This document shows, in pieces, positions 1 to 6,630 of a DNA stretch of 41,324 nucleotides (position 1 is the stretch's first letter; each line of letters begins with the position of its first letter). The position numbers were made by a program, and so were the translations under genes. Under the pieces are notes generated by a model. It was not told the DNA's origin, ran no database searches, and saw only the letters and a program-made list of their open reading frames with translations. The stretch comes from Alphaproteobacteria bacterium (lineage in GTDB: Bacteria > Pseudomonadota > Alphaproteobacteria > SHVP01), in assembly GCA_029936875.1 (NCBI GenBank), contig JAPYRS010000009.1, forward strand, positions 1 through 41,324. The letters run 5' to 3'.

Positions 1-1
1 C

Positions 2-178
2 ATGATGGCGCTTCGGAATTCGATGGTTGGTAATTTCTTTAATTTACCTGGCTTCACCATTCCATCAGGGACGGACAAAAACAACATGCCGACCGGCATT
101 CTGATCAACGCGGCGCCCGGTCAGGACGAGCATCTGATCTGCTATTCTCTCGGAATTGAAAAGGTGCTAAGCGTCTGA
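2..178 (+). CDS. Amidase signature family protein, C-terminal fragment (5' end outside window)
   Basis: An open frame runs from the window edge to a TGA at 176-178 and encodes 58 residues. They read like the end of an amidase-signature enzyme (GatA/AtzF/urethanase type): an arginine-asparagine pair, then N-F-F-N-L-P-G-F-T-I-P-S-G, then M-P-T-G-I-L-I-N, the usual 'LPGxxxPxG...G.PxGxQ' end of the fold. The Ser-Ser-Lys catalytic centre would lie upstream, outside the window, so activity and substrate cannot be judged. The ATG at 2-4 is probably internal rather than the true start. Amidases of this class hydrolyse carboxamides in the cytoplasm, and an amide hydrolase would fit the hydrolases and racemases found later in the window, though they are about 10 kb away. 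Confidence 0.72.
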   Translation: MMALRNSMVGNFFNLPGFTIPSGTDKNNMPTGILINAAPGQDEHLICYSLGIEKVLSV

Positions 179-217
179 CATTCCGGTCACGGTACCTGTT
201 CCCTTTTTAGGGAGGCT

Positions 218-541
218 GTGTTCGATCCGTTTGAATCGCCCTACCGCTCGGCGGCACCGGTTCCGGTCATTACACCCCGGCGTTTTGATGATCGCGTAGA
301 CGGGCAGGGCGCGGGGCCAGCTTCATCAACCACCGCAGGAGAACCGAGCGCGACACTTCCCGATGCAACCCAGCCGTTCGTGCTTCGTGATCAATTGGCC
401 AAAATTGAACGAAATCTGATTGAAACCGCGCTTGAGGTGAACCGCCATCACCAGCGCCGCACCGCCAAACACCTCGGGCTCAGTTATCACCAGTTCCGCA
501 ATCTTTTGAAAAAGTACGAACTGCTACCGACGCCGGAATAA
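218..541 (+). CDS. Fis-type helix-turn-helix protein, probable C-terminal remnant of a PspF-like activator
   Basis: This 107-residue ORF has a GTG start; an AGGGAGG stretch lies at 209-215, only 2 nt before it, which is unusually close. Residues about 55-104 form a Fis/NtrC-type HTH (HTH_8), with the A-K-H-L-G-L-S-Y-H-Q-F-R-N-L-L-K-K-Y signature typical of PspF. The N-terminus starts at V-F-D-P-F, the same 'DPF' linker that I recall in E. coli PspF about 100 residues before its end, followed by a Pro/Ala-rich linker. The AAA+ sigma-54 activator domain is absent, since an amidase gene sits directly upstream. The ORF is in the same frame as that amidase, separated by its TGA and 13 codons. It is either a decayed pspF fragment or a stand-alone DNA-binding protein. 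Confidence 0.6.
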   Translation: MFDPFESPYRSAAPVPVITPRRFDDRVDGQGAGPASSTTAGEPSATLPDATQPFVLRDQLAKIERNLIETALEVNRHHQRRTAKHLGLSYHQFRNLLKKYELLPTPE

Positions 542-619
542 AGCGCCCACAAAACGACACGTTCATATATGTGGCTTCGGTTCGCAAGGATCGGATTTGT
601 GGGACCATTTTGTTTCGCC

Positions 620-1096
620 CTAAGTCGCCCTCATCGGCAGCGCGGTTCGGTATGTCACCTGCTTCAGCGAAAATCCCGATTTTATACTGGCAATCCCGGA
701 TATCCGCGTCAGCCGATCGAACAGAAATCTTTCGTAGGCCGGAAGGTCGGCGACAACCACGCGCAAAAGGTAATCCGCATCGCCGGTCATCAGGTGACAC
801 TCCATCACCTCGGGCCATTCCCGAATCGCCGATTCAAATTCCTCCAGCGCGGTTTCCACCTGGCGTTCAAGCGCGACATTGACGAACACACTGACGCCGA
901 GGCCAAGTGCCGCCGCATCAACGAGGGCCACATAACCTTTCAGTGTCCCCGAAATTTCCAGCTCGCGAACACGCCGAAGCGTCGCCGATTGCGACAACCC
1001 GATGGCAGCAGAAAGCTCGGTATTGCTTTGCCGGGCATTCGCTTGCAGCCGGGCGAGAATTTTGAGATCTATCGTATCGATATCGGTTTTAGGCAT
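620..1096 (-). CDS. Lrp/AsnC family transcriptional regulator
   Basis: A 158-residue Lrp/AsnC protein. An N-terminal AsnC-type winged HTH (D-x-x-D-L-K-I-L-A-R-L-Q, then L-S-A-A-I-G-L-S-Q-S-A-T-L-R-R-V) is followed by the RAM/AsnC ligand-binding ferredoxin-like domain, including the V-M-E-C-H-L-M-T-G-D-A-D-Y-L-L-R-V motif. The frame extends to an ATG at 1153, but ATG 1096 gives the normal family length and starts right before the HTH. It is divergent from the E1-type dehydrogenase at 1220, and a perfect 12-bp inverted repeat (1129-1140/1159-1170) lies in the shared 123-bp gap. By family precedent it would sense an amino acid or 2-oxo acid and control itself and the divergent gene, as MdeR does for mdeAB in Pseudomonas putida. 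Confidence 0.92.
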   Translation of the reverse strand: MPKTDIDTIDLKILARLQANARQSNTELSAAIGLSQSATLRRVRELEISGTLKGYVALVDAAALGLGVSVFVNVALERQVETALEEFESAIREWPEVMECHLMTGDADYLLRVVVADLPAYERFLFDRLTRISGIASIKSGFSLKQVTYRTALPMRAT

Positions 1097-1128
1097 AAAC
1101 TTGCTAATTCCATGAACTGAACCAAATA

Positions 1129-1170
1129 ATATTGCGAATTTCCCCGAATTCATAGCGGAATTCGCAATAT
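1129..1170. promoter_or_regulatory. Inverted repeat, probable Lrp-type operator
   Basis: ATATTGCGAATT at 1129-1140 is matched exactly by its reverse complement AATTCGCAATAT at 1159-1170, with an 18-bp spacer. The arm starts are 30 bp apart, close to three helical turns, which suits an oligomeric Lrp-family protein binding one face of DNA. It lies in the gap between the divergent regulator and dehydrogenase genes, and within the alternative longer N-terminus of the regulator ORF, which supports the shorter start at 1096. Confidence 0.7.
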
Positions 1171-1219
1171 CCCGATATCCACCTGCTGCTAGAGTTCAGG
1201 CCGGAGAGAAAACCGGGAA

Positions 1220-3631
1220 ATGCGGAGAATGGAAGCCATGCCACGCACCGAACCAACCGTGCCTTCAAATGTCGCTGGCGTCAGCGCCGACACGTTTGAG
1301 TCCTTAAGCGAACTCAGCAAAAAGGTGATGTGGCTTTCGACCTGGATGATCCATCACGCCAATCACATCCGGCCAAGCCGCGACGGCCTCAAGGTCGGCG
1401 GCCATCAGGCGTCCTCCGCGTCGTTGGTGACGCTGATGACGGCGCTTTATTTTCACGAATTAAATTCCAATGATCGCGTCGCGGTCAAACCGCATGCGAG
1501 CCCGGTCTTTCACGCGATCCAATATTTGATGGGCCGCCAATCCGTCGATCAGCTGATCGACTTCCGGAAATTCGGCGGCGCCCAAAGTTATCCGTCACGC
1601 ACCAAAGATAACGACGAAGTCGATTTCTCCACCGGCTCGGTTGGCCTCGGTGTCGCCGAAACTTTGTTTGCCTCGCTCATTCAGGATTACCTCGGCGCGC
1701 GCGAGCTTCTCACCGGCGACCCTCTTACCGGCGAAAAGGCGCCGGGCCGAATGGTGGCGTTACTCGGGGATGCTGAACTCGATGAAGGCAATGTGTTCGA
1801 GGCGATGCTCGAAGGCTGGAAGCACGACGTCCGCAATCTCTGGTGGATCGTCGATTACAATCGGCAAAGCCTTGATTCAACCGTGTCGGATCGTTTGTTC
1901 GGTCGCTTCGACGACATCTTCCAGACCACCGGCTGGAATGTCGTCATTTTGAAATTTGGCAAACTTCTTCACCAGGCATTTGATCGCCAGGGCGGCGACG
2001 CGCTTCTGCGCTGGATTGATGATTGCCCGAATTCGCTTTATTCGGCGCTCACCTACAAGGGCGGCCCGGGCTGGCGGGAACACCTCAACAACGATCTTGG
2101 CTCTACTGCAGGCATCAAAGAGCTTCTCGACGATCACGATGACCCGGCTTTGCATACCTTGATGACGGATCTGGCGGGGCACGATCTCGCCTCCGTGCTT
2201 GAAGGGTTTGCCGCCGCCGATTCAGAACAGCCGACCTGTTTCATTGCCTACACGGTGAAGGGGCGGGGGCTGCCGTTCGCTGGTCACAAGGACAACCATG
2301 CCGGCCTGATGACCGAAGACCAGATGACCGAGTTCCGGCAGACCTACAATATTCCCGAAGGCGAAGAATGGGGTAAATTCTCCGGCCTCAAAACGTCCTC
2401 GGAAAAATTGCAGACATTTATTGATCTCGCGCCGTTTAATCAGAATGGGGCGCGAAACCGAGTCGCCAAAAAAATCGATGTGCCGGATACGTTCGCGCTG
2501 CCGACTCCGAAAAAGAAGATGGCGACGCAGGAAGCCTTCGGCCGCATCATGAATGAAATCGGGCGCAGCAAAACTGATCTTGCCGCCCGCATTATTACCG
2601 CGTCGCCTGACGTCACGGTTTCCACCAACTTGGGCGCCTGGGTTAATCATCGCGGCATCTTCGATCGCGTTACCCGCAACGATGTTTTTCAGGACGAAAA
2701 TGTGCTTTCGCCGCTGAAGTGGTCGATGTCCGACAAGGGCCAGCACTTTGAACTGGGCATCGCTGAAAACAATCTGTTTTTGTTTTTGGGTGCGGCCGGT
2801 CTGGCCGGGCCGATCTTCGGTGAACGTTTGCTTCCGGTCGGCACGCTCTACGATCCGTTCATCATGCGCGGTCTCGATGCGCTCAATTATGCCTGCTATC
2901 AGGACGCGCGTTTCATGGTCGTGGCGACGCCGTCCGGCATCACGTTGTCGCCGGAAGGCGGCGCGCACCAGTCGATTCAAACCCCGTTGATCGGCATGGG
3001 CCAGGACAAACTCGCGAGCTTTGAGCCGGCTTACGTTGATGAATTGGCAGCGATCATGCGCTGGGGGTTCGAGCATATGCAGGCGGATGACGGCGGATCG
3101 GTTTATCTCCGCCTTTCCACCCGTGCGCTCGAGCAGGCGACGCGGGATTTCGATGCCATCGCTGACGACGTTATTGAGGGCGCCTACTGGATGGTCCCGC
3201 CCGCCGCCGGATCGCCCTTGGCAATCGTCTATAGCGGCACGGTTGCGCCTGAAGCTATTGCTGCCCATCAGGAGATTCTGGAAGACATACCGGGTGCCGG
3301 ATTGCTTGCGGTAACGTCCGCTGATCGCCTCCATCATTCGTGGCGGAAGGCAACAACGGAAGGTGGGCAAGGCGATTCACCTGCGCAGAAGCTCTTGTCG
3401 AACCTCGCGCCCGGTGCCGCATTGGTGACGGTGATTGACGCGTCTCCGTCGACGCTATCGTGGCTCGGCAGTGTTGCCGGCCACAAGACCTATGCGCTTG
3501 GCATCGACCGTTTTGGGCAGAGCGGTGACATCAACGACCTTTACCGTGAATACAATCTTGATACCGAGGCGATCGTTGACGCGTGTGCACGCGCCTGTTT
3601 CGAATCGCGCGGGCTTAGGATTGTTGCTTGA
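1220..3631 (+). CDS. Homodimeric E1 2-oxoacid dehydrogenase / transketolase-like protein (AceE/MdeB-like)
   Basis: An 803-residue thiamine diphosphate enzyme of the single-chain E1 type. Residues about 60-330 form the transketolase N-domain, with H-A-S-P early on and the ThDP/Mg motif beginning G183-D184-A-E-L-D-E-G-N and ending near N213. Residues about 430-640 form the pyrimidine-binding domain with the S-P-E-G-G-A-H-Q-S segment, and a C-terminal transketolase domain follows. It is shorter than E. coli AceE (887 residues) and no E2 or E3 gene is nearby, so it may borrow subunits or act on a different 2-oxo acid. The closest arrangement I know is mdeB of P. putida (2-oxobutyrate) beside the Lrp-type mdeR, but mdeA is not in the window. 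ATG codons at 1220, 1229 and 1238 are all possible; GGAG at 1224-1227 favours 1238. Confidence 0.88.
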   Translation: MRRMEAMPRTEPTVPSNVAGVSADTFESLSELSKKVMWLSTWMIHHANHIRPSRDGLKVGGHQASSASLVTLMTALYFHELNSNDRVAVKPHASPVFHAIQYLMGRQSVDQLIDFRKFGGAQSYPSRTKDNDEVDFSTGSVGLGVAETLFASLIQDYLGARELLTGDPLTGEKAPGRMVALLGDAELDEGNVFEAMLEGWKHDVRNLWWIVDYNRQSLDSTVSDRLFGRFDDIFQTTGWNVVILKFGKLLHQAFDRQGGDALLRWIDDCPNSLYSALTYKGGPGWREHLNNDLGSTAGIKELLDDHDDPALHTLMTDLAGHDLASVLEGFAAADSEQPTCFIAYTVKGRGLPFAGHKDNHAGLMTEDQMTEFRQTYNIPEGEEWGKFSGLKTSSEKLQTFIDLAPFNQNGARNRVAKKIDVPDTFALPTPKKKMATQEAFGRIMNEIGRSKTDLAARIITASPDVTVSTNLGAWVNHRGIFDRVTRNDVFQDENVLSPLKWSMSDKGQHFELGIAENNLFLFLGAAGLAGPIFGERLLPVGTLYDPFIMRGLDALNYACYQDARFMVVATPSGITLSPEGGAHQSIQTPLIGMGQDKLASFEPAYVDELAAIMRWGFEHMQADDGGSVYLRLSTRALEQATRDFDAIADDVIEGAYWMVPPAAGSPLAIVYSGTVAPEAIAAHQEILEDIPGAGLLAVTSADRLHHSWRKATTEGGQGDSPAQKLLSNLAPGAALVTVIDASPSTLSWLGSVAGHKTYALGIDRFGQSGDINDLYREYNLDTEAIVDACARACFESRGLRIVA

Positions 3632-3634
3632 GAC

Positions 3635-4507
3635 CTAAGCCGGGCCGATCAATTCAAACCGCTCGTCATTCTCGCCGATAAATGTTTGCGTATTGCTGCC
3701 GTCGTAAAGAAGACCTTCGGCAACGAAAGGCGCTGCAACCGGCCGCGAGCCAACGGAGGCCAGGTCGCCGCGACCGAAGCTGATCATCGCGACGCCGGGC
3801 GGCAGGCGGCCTTCGTTTGACGGGCGTTTCTCGGCACCGTCCGGGTATTGGTCGAGTTCCAAAAGGCCTTTGCCGGTGAGGGCCACCGTCGTTATGCGAT
3901 GTTTTTTCAGGCGATCAAAACCGAACGAATCATTCAGCGTCCAGATCGCCGTCTCAATCATGTCGCCGGCCGGGCGGCCGTAAATATTTTTGAAATCCCG
4001 GCAGGTCTCATCGAGATCGCGACAGGCGAGAATGGCAATAAACATCCGGTCGACCGCACATTGGGCGCGCGGCAAATCCCAACCGGGAATGTTCGCTTTG
4101 ATTTCCGTCAGAAGTAGAATTTCGCCGGCCGGACCCTGAACCTGCATCGCCCGGATGTCATTATTGAAATCAAGATCATGCGGCACGCCAAGAATCTTGA
4201 ACGGCGAGTCTTTCAGCGAATCGGCCAGACCATCAACATCGGCGACGGAGATTTCAATCGACGCCCAACCAAATGTTCTGAGAGCGCGGTAGCTCCCGAC
4301 CTTTGGGCTTTCAACGAACCGAATATAAACCGGGTCGCCGCTTTCCGGCTCAAGCAGCGCGTAAGGACTGCCCGCTTCCGCCGGCGCTCCCCACGAGTTC
4401 GCCAGCGTTTCTTTTACATTCCCGGTTTCGGCGACTTTGTGCCGGAAAAATTCTTGATAGGCCGCAACAGTCGTGTCCAAAATCAGGCGTGGTGATGGTC
4501 GCCGCAA
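3635..4507 (-). CDS. VOC (glyoxalase/dioxygenase fold) family protein, frameshifted at the N-terminus
   Basis: The uninterrupted frame gives 290 residues from a TTG at 4507. It holds two vicinal-oxygen-chelate modules, about 10-135 (ending in A-M-Q-V-Q-G-P-A-G-E-I-L-L-L-T-E) and about 150-285. It is a tandem paralogue of the gene at 4544-5458, and both follow F-G-W-x-S-x-E-I, but the His of the neighbour (H95) is Ala here, so one candidate metal ligand is missing. The expected N-terminus (ATG 4541, two bases after the neighbour's stop) lies in another frame and joins only if one A is removed from the run at 4479-4482. It is therefore a recent frameshift, a sequencing error, or a gene using the TTG start. 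Substrate unknown. Confidence 0.75.
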   Translation of the reverse strand: MRRPSPRLILDTTVAAYQEFFRHKVAETGNVKETLANSWGAPAEAGSPYALLEPESGDPVYIRFVESPKVGSYRALRTFGWASIEISVADVDGLADSLKDSPFKILGVPHDLDFNNDIRAMQVQGPAGEILLLTEIKANIPGWDLPRAQCAVDRMFIAILACRDLDETCRDFKNIYGRPAGDMIETAIWTLNDSFGFDRLKKHRITTVALTGKGLLELDQYPDGAEKRPSNEGRLPPGVAMISFGRGDLASVGSRPVAAPFVAEGLLYDGSNTQTFIGENDERFELIGPA

Positions 4508-4541
4508 ACTGGCGGCCGAGCATGGGTTTCGCGTCAGTCAT
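4479..4541 (-). other. Out-of-frame N-terminal codons of the VOC gene, with frameshift point
   Basis: From ATG 4541 the minus strand reads M-T-D-A-K-P-M-L-G-R-Q-F-A-A-T-I-T-T-P-D, matching the layout of the paralogue's N-terminus (G-P-I-V-G-A-T-V-M-A-A-D). Directly afterwards the frame breaks at a T4 run (A4 at 4479-4482 on the plus strand). With T3 it would continue as P-D-L-D-T-T-V-A-A-Y-Q-E into the main frame. This is direct evidence for a one-base insertion relative to the ancestral gene. Confidence 0.7.
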
Positions 4542-4543
4542 GG

Positions 4544-5458
4544 TTAGGTCGAGACCTCAACCATTTCGATCCGTTCGCCGGCAACGCCGAGCGTGACAGC
4601 GACCCGGGCACCATTGTACGGCGCTTCGGCAATCGCTTTTGCAGCGCTGATAAACGGAAGCTTAACGTCGTCCAACGAATCAACACCAAACGAAACACTG
4701 GCAATGCCCGGTGGCAAGCTGTCCGGCAGTGTGTCGCGCTTGGTTGCGACGCTGGGGTAGTCGTCAATCTCGATCAGGCATTTGCCGCGCATCTTCACAA
4801 CACACAGCGAATGAATGGTCTCCGCATCGAGGCCCATTGCCCGGGTGAGTACACCGATCTGGCCTTCCATGGTGTCGCCCGGTTCGGTGTCGAAATGTTC
4901 GGCGTACCAGGCCCGTGCTTCATCAAGGCTGGGGCTGCCGAGGACGACAATGAAGATGCGATCAACAAAAGATTCGGCATTTGGCAGATATGGTTTGTCC
5001 GGTCCCGCGTTTGTTTGGGTGAGGTATAGCACTTCCGGGGCGAGACCTTCGACCTGCATCGCCTTGATGTTGCTGCTCATGCCGAGGTAATGCGGCTCGC
5101 CGATGGTTTTCCACGGCGATCCTTCGAGCCGCGCGGGAATAGCGTCAACATCGTCAACGACGATTTCAAGTGAATGCCAACCAAACGTGGTCATCGGTTT
5201 GTAGCCGGGGACGGGTTCGGCCTCGATGAACCGGATCCACTGGGCGTTGCCACTTTCCGGGATGATCGTGATGAAACGGGTGCCGATATGGGCCGGTGTG
5301 TTCCACACCGCAGCGAGGTCTTCGCTGATGGTGCCTTCTCCCGATATCGTGTGGCCCAGATACTTCGTATAGGACGCGACAACGCTGTCGATATCCGCGG
5401 CCATGACGGTCGCCCCAACGATGGGACCAAATGCAGCGCGAGATCCGGAATCAGACAT
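4544..5458 (-). CDS. VOC (glyoxalase/dioxygenase fold) family protein, two modules
   Basis: A 304-residue protein starting at ATG 5458 with GGGGAGG about 10 nt upstream; a longer in-frame start at 5482 lacks such a site. Two VOC modules are visible: residues about 12-145, with T-F-G-W-H95-S-L-E-I and I-K-A-M-Q-V-E-G-L-A-P-E-V-L-Y-L-T, and about 155-300, starting F-V-D-R-I-F-I-V-V-L-G. The fold suits ring-cleaving extradiol dioxygenases, glyoxalases or isomerases, but I cannot assign a complete metal triad by eye. It is the first gene of a minus-strand pair with the frameshifted paralogue at 3635-4507, and is divergent from the class II aldolase at 5642. Small polar substrates are likely; the function is not known. 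Confidence 0.85.
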   Translation of the reverse strand: MSDSGSRAAFGPIVGATVMAADIDSVVASYTKYLGHTISGEGTISEDLAAVWNTPAHIGTRFITIIPESGNAQWIRFIEAEPVPGYKPMTTFGWHSLEIVVDDVDAIPARLEGSPWKTIGEPHYLGMSSNIKAMQVEGLAPEVLYLTQTNAGPDKPYLPNAESFVDRIFIVVLGSPSLDEARAWYAEHFDTEPGDTMEGQIGVLTRAMGLDAETIHSLCVVKMRGKCLIEIDDYPSVATKRDTLPDSLPPGIASVSFGVDSLDDVKLPFISAAKAIAEAPYNGARVAVTLGVAGERIEMVEVST

Positions 5459-5641
5459 GTTAACAGGCCTCCCCAGTGGCAATTATTTTGAGCCCGCGCA
5501 CCTTAGAAGCCGGGCCACCGCCGATCAATGGCCTCATCAGCGGCTTTGGCCGCAGAATTTGCCGTCAACGGTTGTCTCACAGGCGCTGCGGAACTACCTT
5601 ATTGGCTGATTCGAATTCGAGATTTTGAGGGAGCCGAGATC

Positions 5642-6424
5642 ATGCTGCAGAGCGCCACAGCCGTGAACGTGAGCGAACTTCCATCGATGCGCCAGCACGT
5701 GAGCGCAGAAGAATGGGAGATGCGGGTCAATCTCGCCGCACTCTATCGAATAAGCCACCACCTCGGCATCAGCGACCGCATCAACACCCATTATTCAGCG
5801 CGGGTGCCCGGTGAAGAGACCTCGATGTTGCTCAATCCTTACGGCCCCTTGTTCGATGAGATTACGGCTTCAAGTCTCGTCAAACTGGACGGCGACGGGA
5901 ACAAAGTTGACGATGGCTCTTATGACGTAAACCCTGCCGGTTACATCATTCATAGTGCCGTGCTTGATGCCCGGCCGGATGTTAATTGCGTGATCCACAC
6001 CCATACAATGGCGGCGATTGCGGTTTCGGCCCTGAAAGAAGGTTTGCTGCCGCTCAGCCAGCATTCGATGCAGTTCTATAATCGTATCGGTTATCACGAT
6101 TATGAAGGTTTTGCCCTCGACTCGGACGAGCGTGCACGTATGGCGGAAAACCTCGGCCCGCACAAAGTCATGATGCTTCGCAATCACGGGACGCTGATCG
6201 CCGGCACATCAATCGCCGATGCCTTTGTCACGATGGATGATCTCGAAAAATGCTGTCAGTCGCAGCTCTTGGCGCAGGCCGCAAATTCAGAAATTCAATT
6301 GCCGCCACCTGAAGTGTGCGAACACACCGCGCAGCAATTCCAGAAATTCAATACGCGCGGTGAAACCGATTGGGAGGCGTACAAGCGTCTTCTTGATCGG
6401 CAAGGAATCGTTTACGCAATTTGA
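5642..6424 (+). CDS. Class II aldolase/adducin family protein
   Basis: A 260-residue protein of the adducin-like branch of class II aldolases. The zinc site is visible as V-I-H119-T-H121-T and the later R-N-H-G-T-L-I-A-G. The segment N-P-A-G-Y-I-I-H-S-A-V-L-D-A-R-P-D-V is typical of the branch, which lacks the catalytic Glu of L-fuculose-phosphate aldolase at this place, so retro-aldol activity is not assured and decarboxylase or epimerase roles are open. An ORF start at 5528 is possible, but ATG 5642 has GAGGGAG at 5627-5633, 8 nt away, and begins just before the domain. It is divergent from the VOC genes and upstream of the orphan binding protein, with a 206-bp gap. Confidence 0.88.
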   Translation: MLQSATAVNVSELPSMRQHVSAEEWEMRVNLAALYRISHHLGISDRINTHYSARVPGEETSMLLNPYGPLFDEITASSLVKLDGDGNKVDDGSYDVNPAGYIIHSAVLDARPDVNCVIHTHTMAAIAVSALKEGLLPLSQHSMQFYNRIGYHDYEGFALDSDERARMAENLGPHKVMMLRNHGTLIAGTSIADAFVTMDDLEKCCQSQLLAQAANSEIQLPPPEVCEHTAQQFQKFNTRGETDWEAYKRLLDRQGIVYAI

Positions 6425-6448
6425 CGAATCTATCCCCAACGGCGTGTA

Positions 6449-6463
6449 GGGGGATTAGCCCCC
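6449..6463 (+). terminator. Possible hairpin after the aldolase gene
   Basis: GGGGG at 6449-6453 and CCCCC at 6459-6463 enclose the loop ATTAG, 25 nt after the aldolase stop. No T-tract follows, so it may be a weak terminator or an mRNA 3'-end stabiliser rather than a classical intrinsic terminator. Confidence 0.35.
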
Positions 6464-6535
6464 GTTAGCGCTGAATAATATGTGCAACGGTTTGCGGTTT
6501 CGCGATTAGTACTTTTGAACACAAGTTGTACATCT

Positions 6536-6549
6536 CGTTCGTCCGAACG
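6536..6549. promoter_or_regulatory. Short inverted repeat upstream of the binding-protein gene
   Basis: CGTTCG at 6536-6541 and CGAACG at 6544-6549 form a perfect 6-bp inverted repeat with a 2-bp spacer, about 80 bp before the start of the solute-binding protein gene. A TTGACT at 6552-6557 just downstream could be a -35 element. The operator reading is inference; no regulator gene is adjacent. Confidence 0.35.
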
Positions 6550-6630
6550 CCTTGACTCGGATGCAAGCACGAAGCGACATTGTTTATTCAACAAATAAGA
6601 AGATCGATAAAAAAGGGAGGAGTCACACTC

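Noticed and set aside
2222-3370. 382-codon minus-strand ORF
   Set aside because: It lies wholly antisense to the E1 dehydrogenase gene, is Arg/His-rich without any domain, and has no ribosome site; it is a GC-rich shadow frame.
6112-6630. Riboswitch or small RNA before the binding-protein gene
   Set aside because: Only two short hairpins are visible; I cannot match any known riboswitch core, so no RNA gene is claimed.
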